A stretch of 64,000 nucleotides of DNA from Candidatus Saccharimonadota bacterium (lineage in GTDB: Bacteria; Patescibacteriota; Saccharimonadia; Saccharimonadales; Saccharimonadaceae), in assembly GCA_017537745.1 (NCBI GenBank), contig JAFYKF010000010.1, positions 1 to 64,000 on the forward strand. The letters run 5' to 3'. The first letter of the stretch is position 1. Each line of letters starts with the position of its first letter. A program made the translations under genes and the position numbers. Below the pieces are notes generated by a model, which did no database searches, had not been told where the DNA came from, and saw only the letters and a list, made by a program, of their open reading frames with translations. Below, in pieces: positions 55,118 through 63,701 of the stretch.

Positions 55118-55771
55118 ATGCTTTATTTAGGTGAAGATGGAGGTGTACCAAGCCTTAGTAGGGATGAGATAATTAAGATAACGGAAGAAATCTCTGGCCA
55201 GTGTGATTTGGATAATAGTTTGTTGGTTGACATTGAGGTTTTGTGCGATAAATTGAACATAAATATGTTACCAGTGCCGAATCTGTCAAAAAAATTTTAT
55301 GTAGATGCTTTTATTTCGGCAGATTTTAAGACAATTTTTGTGGATGAGCATGAATATGCTAGCGAAAGCGCACGATATAGGTTTAGCGTGGCGCATGAAC
55401 TCGGGCATTTTGTCTTGCATAGACAATATTATCCGGATGAAATAGGTGGTTTGGCGGATTGGTTTAGTGTTTCGGGCGACTTAATGAGCGACTGGGCAGA
55501 AAACCAAGCAAATTGTTTTGCTGGAAATTTGTTAGTACCAGAAGATAAACTGGTGCAAGTGTTGAATGATTTATTTGATGGCAGTTTTGTAAGGAATTAT
55601 TGGAATGCTAGCCCGATGGAAATCGAGACGATTTTCGCGGGTGTTGGGAAGAAGTTTGGTGTTTCCGAACAAGTGATTCTGCATAGGATGCAGGATGTGT
55701 TTCCAGGTGTTGGTAGAGATATATATTTTATCGTTAATCATAATTGGAGGTCATATGTCAACAAAAAATAA
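55118..55771 (+). CDS. ImmA/IrrE-family metallopeptidase
   Basis: 217 residues with zinc-binding HELGH at about 91-95 (SVAHELGHFVLH) and a downstream acidic EnqANCFAGNLLVP segment completing the gluzincin pattern. Family members cleave XRE repressors in response to stress or mobile-element signals. GGGGGAG precedes ATG 55118. Overlaps the HNH gene by 17 bases. Confidence 0.88.
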   Translation: MLYLGEDGGVPSLSRDEIIKITEEISGQCDLDNSLLVDIEVLCDKLNINMLPVPNLSKKFYVDAFISADFKTIFVDEHEYASESARYRFSVAHELGHFVLHRQYYPDEIGGLADWFSVSGDLMSDWAENQANCFAGNLLVPEDKLVQVLNDLFDGSFVRNYWNASPMEIETIFAGVGKKFGVSEQVILHRMQDVFPGVGRDIYFIVNHNWRSYVNKK

Positions 55772-56039
55772 GAGTATCAAGTTGCAACTATTGTGGAAAT
55801 ATGGGAATAGATGCGCTATTTGCGGTAAGAAAATCCGTAATTTTGAAGAATTATCAGTTGATCACATTATTCCGCGTGCAAAAGGCGGGAGAAACGTGAT
55901 TTCAAATTGCCAGTTGGCACATAAATCTTGCAATGAACTGAAGAATGATAATCTGCCGGATGAATATGAAAGAATACTCCGTAGCAACAAGCGCAGAATT
56001 CTAAAAATGCGAATTAGGAGAGCGATTTTGTTTTGGTAA
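55755..56039 (+). CDS. HNH endonuclease
   Basis: 94 residues: zinc CAICGKKI, catalytic LSVDHIIPRAKGG, and a closing CNELKNDNL. A small stand-alone HNH nuclease. GGAGG stands before ATG 55755, which lies in the end of the peptidase gene. Third gene of the regulated XRE-ImmA-HNH operon, so the nuclease may be released when the repressor is cleaved (inference). Confidence 0.85.
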   Translation: MSTKNKSIKLQLLWKYGNRCAICGKKIRNFEELSVDHIIPRAKGGRNVISNCQLAHKSCNELKNDNLPDEYERILRSNKRRILKMRIRRAILFW

Positions 56040-56158
56040 AAAAGGTAATACTCATGAACTCAGTCATTGTCCAAAATAAACAGATAAAACGACTTCTTTT
56101 GATAGATAAGCAAAAAAATATAGTTTAAATGTCTAAAAAAGTGTAGTATAATTAAAAC

Positions 56159-56214
56159 ATCGAAAGCTCGACAGGCAGTGATGGATATGCACAGGTTCGG
56201 GGCTTTCTTTTTTT
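56159..56214 (+). ncRNA. Tiny structured RNA, copy A
   Basis: TATAAT at 56147-56152 is 7-8 bases before CGAAAGCTCG. The stem GAAAGCTC/GGGGCTTTC (8 pairs with one G-U) ends in T8, so the whole transcript would be ~50 nt. It shares CAGGCAG and GCxCAGGTTCGGGGCTTTC with copy B at 61025. Differences in both stems keep pairing. Confidence 0.72.
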
Positions 56215-56245
56215 GCGCTGTTTTTATTTATATGATATAATTAAG

Positions 56246-56390
56246 GGGCAATACATCAACATTAACAGTTTGGCAATACGCCAGCATTGTGTCTACGAGT
56301 AGAAAATGGGACCCTCACCGGCCCGATTTTGGTCCTATTCGTAGAGACTAATGTTGGTGTATTGCAAACCGTGTGGGGGTTCCATTTTTT
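56246..56390 (+). ncRNA. Long-hairpin RNA with two competing 5' arms, before mod
   Basis: TATAAT at 56236-56241. GCAATACATCAACATT (56248-56263) and GCAATACGCCAGCATT (56273-56288) can each pair with AATGTTGGTGTATTGC (56350-56365), using G-U pairs. A second hairpin GTCTACGAGTAG...CTATTCGTAGAGAC lies inside. A late GTGTGGGGGTTCCA can pair with TGGGACCCTCAC or form a weak stem before T7 (56385). Could be a leader switch for mod or a separate small RNA. Confidence 0.65.
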
Positions 56391-56406
56391 TATTATTTAA
56401 AAAATG

Positions 56407-56431
56407 TATTGCAGAAGGTAGGTTTCTGCAA
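56407..56431 (+). promoter_or_regulatory. Hairpin presenting the mod ribosome site
   Basis: TTGCAGAA-GGTAGGT-TTCTGCAA, perfect 8-pair stem with the purine-rich candidate Shine-Dalgarno in its loop, ending at the ATG. Could gate translation of the methyltransferase. Confidence 0.55.
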
Positions 56432-58155
56432 TGGGGCGAAGGCTGGAAGAATATACTCGTGAAGAGTTGCTCGAGTATGTTAAAACATTAAAAAAACAAA
56501 AGAAATTCGGGCTGGTGTGGGAAGATAAACCCGAGAGGGTCGTAAAAGAATGCGAAACAAAATTTCCGGTCGTGAGAGAAGTTGAAGAAAAAGCCATTGA
56601 GAATGCTCCGGGCGAGCCAACCAATATTATTATTGAAGGTGATAATTACCACGCTTTGTCTGTTCTAAACTATACACATGCGGGAAAAGTTGATGTAATC
56701 TATATTGATCCGCCATATAATACTGGCAATAAAGATTTTATTTACAATGACTGTTATGTTGATAAGGAAGACACTTTCCGCCACTCGAAATGGTTGTCTT
56801 TTATGGATAAAAGACTTCGGTTGGCGAAAAATTTGCTTAAAGATGATGGGGTAATTTTCATTTCAATTGATGATAATGAACAGGCGAATTTAAAAATATT
56901 ATGCGATGAAATATTTGGTGTTCAAAATTTCGTATCAAATATGGTTTGGGCTGGAAATAGGACTGGAAAAAACGATAGCGTTAATATAAAGAATATTCAT
57001 GAATATATCCTCGTTTATTTTAAAACTAGCGATGGAGTTCTCCAAGGCATTAAGGACATAGATGAATCTAAGTATAAATTTAGCGATGAATACGTCGATG
57101 AACGTGGGAAGTATTATCTTATTACTTTGGACCAAGCCGCTTTAGGCTATGTTGAGAGCCTTGATTTTGGAATAGAAGATCCAGAAACTGGCGAGTTAGT
57201 TTTTCCGAATGGAAGAAAAGAAAAATCCAAAGGTGAAGATGAGCACCGTTGGCGATGGGGAAAAGAAAAAGTTAAAAATGGATTAGAAAATGGTCTTATT
57301 GTTTTTAAAAATAGCGCCGGTAAAAGACGAGTGTACACTAAACAATATCAATTTTATAATTCAGAAGGAGCGAAGATAGATAGGACAATTTTGAAAGAAT
57401 CCGTTATAAGCGAATATTCAACGCGAGGCGGGAAAGATTTATTAAAAGAATTATTCGGATATGCTCCATTCTCTTACGCTAAACCTATGAATTTATTAAA
57501 AGATTTAATTGCCATATTCCCAAATAAACAAGCTGTCGTTTTGGATTTCTTTGCTGGATCAGGAACAACTGGGCAGGCAGTGATGGAACTTAATAAAGAA
57601 GATGACGGGCATCGACAGTTTATACTTGTAACCAATAATGAAGCGAGTGGTAAAGCTGATGCTGGAGCAGAGGGAATTGCCGAGAAAGTCACCTACCCGC
57701 GCATTAAAACCGTGATTACTGGAATTCGTCCAGACGGAACAAAATATTCTGACGGAATTCCAGCAAACTTGCGATATTTTAAGACTGATTTTGTCGAAAA
57801 AGGCGCTACTACCGATGATACGCGCGAAGCATTAATTACCGAGTGCTCGGATATGATTAGAATTCGCGAGAACGCTTTTGATTTTGTCGCAAGTGCGCCA
57901 GAATATAGGTTTTATAAAAACGACAAGGTATTTGTGCCGATAATTTTTGACCAATTTGCCATTGCTGAAACTTGGGAGAAGGTCGAGGAATTAAACACCG
58001 ACAAACTGCCGGTGCATTGCTATAACTTTAGCTACAACCGCCACGCTAACGAAGAAGAGATTCCGGAAGACACCAAGCTCGAATGGACGGCTTGCTCGAT
58101 TCCGGAATCCGTTCTCGAAGTATATCGCAAAATTTTTAGGAAGAAGGAGGCCTAA
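56431..58155 (+). CDS. Type III restriction-modification methyltransferase (Mod)
   Basis: 574 residues. DPPY motif at 93-96 (VIYIDPPYNTG) comes first and the SAM-binding LDFFAGSGTTGQAV near 370, the beta-class order of type III Mod N6-adenine methylases. Between them lies the variable target-recognition region, and the C-terminal ~170 residues are for Res contact. It marks DNA and also gives Res its specificity. Only 1 base separates it from res. No phase-variable simple repeat seen in the frame. Confidence 0.92.
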   Translation: MGRRLEEYTREELLEYVKTLKKQKKFGLVWEDKPERVVKECETKFPVVREVEEKAIENAPGEPTNIIIEGDNYHALSVLNYTHAGKVDVIYIDPPYNTGNKDFIYNDCYVDKEDTFRHSKWLSFMDKRLRLAKNLLKDDGVIFISIDDNEQANLKILCDEIFGVQNFVSNMVWAGNRTGKNDSVNIKNIHEYILVYFKTSDGVLQGIKDIDESKYKFSDEYVDERGKYYLITLDQAALGYVESLDFGIEDPETGELVFPNGRKEKSKGEDEHRWRWGKEKVKNGLENGLIVFKNSAGKRRVYTKQYQFYNSEGAKIDRTILKESVISEYSTRGGKDLLKELFGYAPFSYAKPMNLLKDLIAIFPNKQAVVLDFFAGSGTTGQAVMELNKEDDGHRQFILVTNNEASGKADAGAEGIAEKVTYPRIKTVITGIRPDGTKYSDGIPANLRYFKTDFVEKGATTDDTREALITECSDMIRIRENAFDFVASAPEYRFYKNDKVFVPIIFDQFAIAETWEKVEELNTDKLPVHCYNFSYNRHANEEEIPEDTKLEWTACSIPESVLEVYRKIFRKKEA

Positions 58156-58156
58156 A

Positions 58157-60499
58157 ATGCAACTAAAGGAATTTCAAGTTGAGACTATCAGAAAGTCCGT
58201 GAATAATATTTACGAGCTTTTGGAACTTGCTAACCACCGCGCGGAGACTGGCGATGATGAGCCGGCGCATTTTGTGCTTCAATCCTGTACTGGTTCGGGC
58301 AAGACTATCATGCTTGCTGAGATTTTGCGAGAACTTAAAGAACGAGATTTGTCATCACATTATGTGTTCGTTTGGGCGGCGCCAAATAAGCTTCATTCGC
58401 AGAGTCAGAAAAAGCTCGCCAACATTTTAAAAGATACTGTGTATAAACTTATCGATATCGAATCGCTTGAAGCGGGTGCTTTGCAAGAAAACACCATAAT
58501 TTTTACAAACTGGGAAAAAGTTTTTAAACGCGCAACGAAAGATGACGAAGAAAAAGGTATTAAAAAGGGTGAATTTAATAATGTCGCGGTGCGACGAGGC
58601 GAAAACGAACGGAATATTCAAGACATTATGGATGCCACGCGGGATGCGGGGCTTAAAACTATCATTATCGTGGATGAAAGCCATCAGACATTTTATGGGC
58701 CCAATTCACAATTATTGGTGCGGGATGTAATCAAGCCTTCGCTCGTGATTGAAGCCTCGGCGACACCGAAATTTTCTGGCGATGGAGTTTCAACTGACAA
58801 ATATCGCAAGATTAAGGTTACGACTGATGAGGTTATTGATAGTGGTTTAATTAAAAAGTCTGTAATTATTAATGGCGAGATTGAGTCGATTGCCGACGAA
58901 TTAAACCGCGAGGCAGTTAAGACTGCAGTGGCGGCGGGCCTAAAGAAGCGAGATGAACTTGAAAGTGAATACGAAAAACTTGGGCTGAATATTAATCCTT
59001 TGATGGTGATACAACTGCCAACTGAAAACAGTGAGGACTTAAGCGAGCTTGATGCGAAGGTGCGCGGGATTGTTGAGGAAATTCTGTCGGAATACTTTTA
59101 TGAGTATTATAATAAGAATCTCGCAGTGTGGCTGGCGAGTGAAAAAGAAAATCTTGATAATATTACCGACAACGACAATATGGTCGGAGTGCTAATTTTT
59201 AAGCAAGCGATTGCGCTGGGCTGGGATTGCCCTAGAGCGCAGGTACTCGTGATGCTTCGCGAGATTAAAAATGAAGCATTCCAGATTCAGACCGTTGGAC
59301 GAATCCTTCGGATGCCAGAAGCGAAACACTACGAAAATGATTTACTCGACAATGCGTATGTTTATACTAATAGCGGGCGAACGGTGAAAATCGACCAAGA
59401 TGATACGGATGCGAAAAACCTTATTAAATATAAGAAATCTGATTTGAGGTTTGGTATTTCTAATATTGTTTTGCCGGATTCGGTTTATGTTCACCGGGTT
59501 GATTACGGTGATTTGAAGGCAAGCTTTAAACAAGTTTTGGAGGGCGAGCTTGATTTAACTTTTCGAATTGACGAAAAAGATTCGCAAAAAGCGCGCTATG
59601 AAAAATTGGACGAAAAACTCGAAATTTGTCCAGAAGAGCTAGTTTCGCCAGTGATTTCGGATGTCGTGATAAAAAATGTCGATGATGTGATGGAGCAAAA
59701 CGAAATTAAAACAATTAATCTCGTGATGGACAAACCAAATGTTGAGCGAGTATTTCGAGATGTCTTGCGTGGCTTTTGTGGGAAGTTTAAGAACTTTGCG
59801 CGTTCTGAAACTAAGGTCGTGGGGACTTTGAAGCCGTGGTTTAAAAAAGCTGGGATTGAGTGGGAAACTGTGCAAAGAGTTTTCTCCTGCTCGGAGTTTA
59901 ATCAACGAGTATTTGCCGATATTTTTGACCGGGCGATTGATCAATATGATACAGTGAATCGTAAAGAAATGGTTGAGCGCCGGCAGAGGCAAGATAAATA
60001 TTTTGATTTTAGCTTGCCGGAAATTGATGAGTTTAGTGATAGATACGTTGAAGTGCCAACGGCGAAGAATGCGATGAAACCGTATTATCGCAAAGTTGGT
60101 GCGCCAACTTCTACGGAAATTCCGTTTGAAAATGCACTAGAATGGTCTTCAAAAGTCGAGTGGTGGTTTAAAAACGGCGAGAAAATGGACAAATATTTCG
60201 CCGTAAAGTATTATGAGCTCGGCGATGATGCAAAGAGTTATGGTAAGGCATTTTATCCAGATTATATTATCAAATTTAGTGATGGTCGGATTGGGATTTT
60301 TGACACTAAGAGTGGGTGGACAGCCGAGGATGCATCCGCAAAAGCTAATGCTCTGCAAAGGTATATTGCCGAACATGCGGATTTGAACTTGTGCGGTGGG
60401 ATTATCAATGTTGTGAATGGGGCGTTTTATTTAAACGACAACCCAGACTATGAATTTGGTGATGGTAAGAGTGGGCAGTGGAAGTTGTTTGAAATTTAA
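58157..60499 (+). CDS. Type III restriction enzyme (Res)
   Basis: 780 residues. SF2 helicase motifs: Walker A SCTGSGKTIMLAE (44-50), VDESHQTFYG, SATPKFSG and the VGRILRMPEA motif VI. The C-terminal PD-(D/E)xK nuclease shows PDYIIKFSDGRIGIFDTKSG. With Mod it forms the nucleoside-triphosphate-dependent type III enzyme that cuts unmodified phage DNA. All catalytic motifs intact; slightly short for the family. Confidence 0.93.
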   Translation: MQLKEFQVETIRKSVNNIYELLELANHRAETGDDEPAHFVLQSCTGSGKTIMLAEILRELKERDLSSHYVFVWAAPNKLHSQSQKKLANILKDTVYKLIDIESLEAGALQENTIIFTNWEKVFKRATKDDEEKGIKKGEFNNVAVRRGENERNIQDIMDATRDAGLKTIIIVDESHQTFYGPNSQLLVRDVIKPSLVIEASATPKFSGDGVSTDKYRKIKVTTDEVIDSGLIKKSVIINGEIESIADELNREAVKTAVAAGLKKRDELESEYEKLGLNINPLMVIQLPTENSEDLSELDAKVRGIVEEILSEYFYEYYNKNLAVWLASEKENLDNITDNDNMVGVLIFKQAIALGWDCPRAQVLVMLREIKNEAFQIQTVGRILRMPEAKHYENDLLDNAYVYTNSGRTVKIDQDDTDAKNLIKYKKSDLRFGISNIVLPDSVYVHRVDYGDLKASFKQVLEGELDLTFRIDEKDSQKARYEKLDEKLEICPEELVSPVISDVVIKNVDDVMEQNEIKTINLVMDKPNVERVFRDVLRGFCGKFKNFARSETKVVGTLKPWFKKAGIEWETVQRVFSCSEFNQRVFADIFDRAIDQYDTVNRKEMVERRQRQDKYFDFSLPEIDEFSDRYVEVPTAKNAMKPYYRKVGAPTSTEIPFENALEWSSKVEWWFKNGEKMDKYFAVKYYELGDDAKSYGKAFYPDYIIKFSDGRIGIFDTKSGWTAEDASAKANALQRYIAEHADLNLCGGIINVVNGAFYLNDNPDYEFGDGKSGQWKLFEI

Positions 60500-60611
60500 T
60501 TCGTGTGCGACATGGGGTGGGGTGGTATTATAGCACGCGGATAATTATTCTGCAACCTCCCACCTGATTGATGCAGCTTACACTGTTTGACAGGGGTGAT
60601 ATAATGGCAAT

Positions 60612-61001
60612 ATGTCTAAAAAAGAATTATCGATTATTGTCCCGGAATCTGTTTTTCCGAAACCTTCGAAGCGCGAATTGTCAGCTGCATATATTTTGTT
60701 AAACTATTTTAAGGCCGATGTAAAATTTATTCCCAGAAGTAATCAAAAAACTCCGGATTTTCTAATTAAAAACTTACATTGGGAATTAAAAACGCCAATT
60801 GGTGATGGCAAATATAATATCCAACATCTTCTACACTCTGCCATCCAACAATCCAAAAATATCATTGTCGATGCGAGATTTTCCAAAATGCACCTATCAA
60901 GAATAATAAGTGAACTAAAAAGGCATTCCAATTTAACAACGAAAGGCATCAAAAACCTTATTGTCATCACAAAGGGAAAGAAAATTATTGTAATTATTTA
61001 G
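60612..61001 (+). CDS. Stand-alone PD-(D/E)xK nuclease-like protein (CdiA C-terminal tRNase-like)
   Basis: 129 residues. TPDFLI and HWELKTPIG (D49, E58, K60) with QQSKNIIVDAR fit the small nuclease domain found at the C-terminus of CdiA-type toxins, here without any carrier. TATAAT at 60600-60605 is 6 bases before ATG, leaderless. No obvious immunity gene follows. It may be a domesticated nuclease, a component of the adjoining defence module, or an exported toxin; I cannot decide. Confidence 0.65.
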   Translation: MSKKELSIIVPESVFPKPSKRELSAAYILLNYFKADVKFIPRSNQKTPDFLIKNLHWELKTPIGDGKYNIQHLLHSAIQQSKNIIVDARFSKMHLSRIISELKRHSNLTTKGIKNLIVITKGKKIIVII

Positions 61002-61022
61002 TAGTTGTGCTATTATTATTGC

Positions 61023-61077
61023 AACGAAAGTCCGTCAGGCAGCGCTGTAATGCGCAGGTTCGGGGCTTTCATTTTTT
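61023..61077 (+). ncRNA. Tiny structured RNA, copy B
   Basis: Extended -10 TGTGC-TATTAT (61011-61016) lies 8 bases before CGAAAGTCCG. GAAAGTCC/GGGGCTTTC (8 pairs, one G-U) and the inner GCGC/GCGC stem, then ATTTTTT. About 80% identical to copy A, same direction, 4.86 kb apart, on the other side of the R-M module. Confidence 0.72.
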
Positions 61078-61078
61078 G

Positions 61079-62266
61079 TTAGCTTTTCTTAAACAATTTC
61101 GGCTTCGCGATGTTGAAATTAATCGCGTTTTTCTGGAAAGTTTTGACCGCGAGGCGAATGGCAATTACCGCAGAGACCGACACTACAGCAATGCCGATGC
61201 AAAATTCTGGCGTGCTAATAGTACCAAATACATTCCTTAGCATCAAGGCGATTGGCGCTGAAAGCGGGAAATAGGTGAAAATCTGCACGATTAGATTTGG
61301 ATCGGCCATGAACATTTGCATGAAATAAAGTGGGAAGACCATCAGTATGATTGCTGGACCAATGAATGACGAGGCGTCGCGCGCGGTGGAGACCATCGAG
61401 CCGACCAACACACAAACACCCGCATACAAAACCGCCGAGGCTGCGAATAATAAAATATTTAAGGCAATCGAAAGTGGATCGATTTCAATCATTGAAAGGA
61501 TTGGTGCGATGAATGCGTCGTTTCGTTTAGCAAAAACTAACAATAAGACAGGTATTATGATTGCGGCAATCTGGACCATACCAAGTGCGAGCATCGCAAT
61601 AATTTTACCCACAATTAGATGCTTAGCCGAGATGGAAGTTAGAATCATTTCACTGATACGATTTTCCTTTTCTTCTACGACGGTGAGCAGGAAGCGGTTA
61701 CCGCAAAGCGCGATAAAGAAGAAGAATGTCGCGCCAATTATGATTGGGATAATCGCCTTGCCAAGAGCATTGGAGTCGGAACCATCGGTGGTGATTTTGT
61801 GATCTTCGATTTCGTAATTGCCGGTAAGGGCAATAACATCAAGTTCATCTACGCGCGAAGCGGCGTTTTGCGAAAGAAGTAATTTTAAAATATCGCCATC
61901 CATATTTAAAATTTCGAGACCTTCGGAAATGTGATAGTATTCAGCTTTTTTGCTCTCAGCAAAATCGGCAGGGATGTAATAATACAAATCCACTTCGCCA
62001 TTTTTAACCATCTCGATGCCGTATTCTTTGTCGCCGTTAATAATATATGGTGCGCCTGGGCCAAAAATGCCAGCGTCGTCCGTAATGGCAATTTTGGTGT
62101 CTTCATCAAGATGAGCTTCGGTATCGACACTCATAGATGAGATGAAACTAATAAAATAAATGAAACCGATAAGCAATGGAATAAGCAACGTGGCAGCCCA
62201 GAAGGCTGGCTTTTTCAACTGACGAATGATTTCGAATTTGGCAACTTTTAATGTATTTTTATTCAT
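61079..62266 (-). CDS. ABC-2 type exporter permease (NatB-like)
   Basis: 395 residues. An N-terminal membrane helix, a ~150-residue exterior loop, then five helices including the core with RFLLTVVEEKENRISEMILTS, the conserved cytoplasmic motif of NatB/ABC-2 permeases. Start chosen at ATG 62266 (MNKNTLKVAKFEI), which overlaps the ATPase stop (ATGAATAA). Exports an unknown substrate (Na+ or a peptide in relatives). Confidence 0.85.
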   Translation of the reverse strand: MNKNTLKVAKFEIIRQLKKPAFWAATLLIPLLIGFIYFISFISSMSVDTEAHLDEDTKIAITDDAGIFGPGAPYIINGDKEYGIEMVKNGEVDLYYYIPADFAESKKAEYYHISEGLEILNMDGDILKLLLSQNAASRVDELDVIALTGNYEIEDHKITTDGSDSNALGKAIIPIIIGATFFFFIALCGNRFLLTVVEEKENRISEMILTSISAKHLIVGKIIAMLALGMVQIAAIIIPVLLLVFAKRNDAFIAPILSMIEIDPLSIALNILLFAASAVLYAGVCVLVGSMVSTARDASSFIGPAIILMVFPLYFMQMFMADPNLIVQIFTYFPLSAPIALMLRNVFGTISTPEFCIGIAVVSVSAVIAIRLAVKTFQKNAINFNIAKPKLFKKS

Positions 62267-62981
62267 AGTTTTCTCCATAGATGTCTACAAAAATTTGATC
62301 GAGACTCTTGCCGTTAAATTCTTTTTTGATTTCGTCAATTGTACCGTAAGCGTGCGCAGTGCCGTCTTTTAATAACAATGCGCGGTCGCATAGGCGTTCA
62401 ACTTCGTCCATGTAGTGAGTAATCATGATGATTGAAGTGCCTTTTTCGTGGAGCTCTTCGATGATTTCCATTAAAAGTCGGCGATTCATCGGGTCGAAAC
62501 CTTTGGTTGGTTCGTCGAGAATTAGGAGTTTCGGATTGTTCATAATAGTGATGCCAAGCTGGATTTTTTGCTGCTGGCCACCGGATAATTTCTCAACTTT
62601 TTCGGTGATTTTGTCGGACAGGCCGACGCGAGCGAGGTATTTTTCGCTCCATGCGCGGGGATTTTCGAGGCCTTTTAGATTGCCGAAATAAACCATTGTG
62701 TCGATGACGTTTTCTTTGCGATAGAGACCGCGCTCCTCGGGGAGATAACCGACAGTGATTTCGGTGTCTTCGGGATTGTATTTTTTGCCGTCGATGAGCA
62801 ACTCGCCGCCGGTCGGTTTATAAAGGCCAAGCAAAGCGCGGATTGTGGTGGTTTTACCAGAGCCATTGGCGCCAAGCAGGCCGAAGATTTCGCCTTTTGC
62901 CACCGTAAACGACAAATCTTTAATGACGGTTTTGCCGTCAAAAGCCATTTTGAAATTATTCACTTCAATCATGTTTTTCAT
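62259..62981 (-). CDS. ABC transporter ATP-binding protein (NatA-like)
   Basis: 240 residues. Walker A GANGSGKTT, Q loop LPEERGLY, signature LSGGQQQKIQLG, Walker B LLILDEPTKG and the H loop MITHYMDE. Pairs with the permease downstream by an 8-base overlap. On the minus strand TATAAT (62994-62989) stands 7 bases before the ATG, so leaderless. Confidence 0.92.
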   Translation of the reverse strand: MKNMIEVNNFKMAFDGKTVIKDLSFTVAKGEIFGLLGANGSGKTTTIRALLGLYKPTGGELLIDGKKYNPEDTEITVGYLPEERGLYRKENVIDTMVYFGNLKGLENPRAWSEKYLARVGLSDKITEKVEKLSGGQQQKIQLGITIMNNPKLLILDEPTKGFDPMNRRLLMEIIEELHEKGTSIIMITHYMDEVERLCDRALLLKDGTAHAYGTIDEIKKEFNGKSLDQIFVDIYGENYE

Positions 62982-63098
62982 ATATATTATTATAGCACAA
63001 TGGCGATTCGGCGACCGACTGGCCAGATGCTAACAGATATGATATAATATTGTTGCGGATCGAAAGATCTTTGCAATACTTTACAGGGGGTGCACCTT

Positions 63099-63590
63099 AT
63101 GGAAACAACGGTAAAAAGGGTATTCGTTGCAGTGATGGACAACGGCAAGTCCAGGGTTTTGCCTTGTCCGATTCGGACGGCCGACGGCAAACTGATGACG
63201 CAGAGGCTGAAAAGACTGATCAACGGTAACTACCAGTGGAACTATGCAGTCTGGTGTGACGACTGCGATGATGCGCACATTTTTGTGAACCATGATGTCT
63301 ATTCGCAAGGTTTGGTCTGGAAGAGACCTCTCACGCTGTTGACGGAAATCGCGCAGGACCGGATTGAGCTCCAGCACGAGCTCTACATGCTCGAAGGCTC
63401 GAGTGAGCTGACGCGTGCGGCGCCAGTCTTGGTGCCGGCTGATGCAACGAATTCCGAGATTTCCAACATCGTCCTGCACGAATTGGAGCTTCGCCAGGCC
63501 ATCAAGTCGCGGCTGCGCGAACTGAGCGACATCAAAAAGTCGCAGTCCGATTCGCACGAATATTCCGGCGGCGGCTGGATGCAGCCGTAA
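63099..63590 (+). CDS. Hypothetical protein
   Basis: 163 residues. A beta-rich first half with two CDDC-like cysteines (VWCDDCDDAHIFV) and a helical second half (EISNIVLHELELRQAIKSRL). No domain recognised. ACAGGGGG lies before ATG 63099; TATAAT near 63042 gives a ~50-base leader with a small hairpin (GATCGAAAGATC). Single-gene, GC-rich, terminator-closed unit like those at 21990 and 44489. Confidence 0.62.
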   Translation: METTVKRVFVAVMDNGKSRVLPCPIRTADGKLMTQRLKRLINGNYQWNYAVWCDDCDDAHIFVNHDVYSQGLVWKRPLTLLTEIAQDRIELQHELYMLEGSSELTRAAPVLVPADATNSEISNIVLHELELRQAIKSRLRELSDIKKSQSDSHEYSGGGWMQP

Positions 63591-63609
63591 TACTTTTACC
63601 AATGTTTTT

Positions 63610-63638
63610 AAAGCCCCCGCGCCCGGGGGCTTTAAAAA
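63610..63638 (+). terminator. Intrinsic terminator
   Basis: AAAGCCCCCG-CGCC-CGGGGGCTTT, perfect stem, flanked by TTTTT and AAAAA so it could serve both strands. Confidence 0.85.
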
Positions 63639-63701
63639 TGTGCAAAAAACATAAATAATTTTTGTATTTTTTAAAAACTTTGTGTTATAATCGTAAGCAG
63701 G

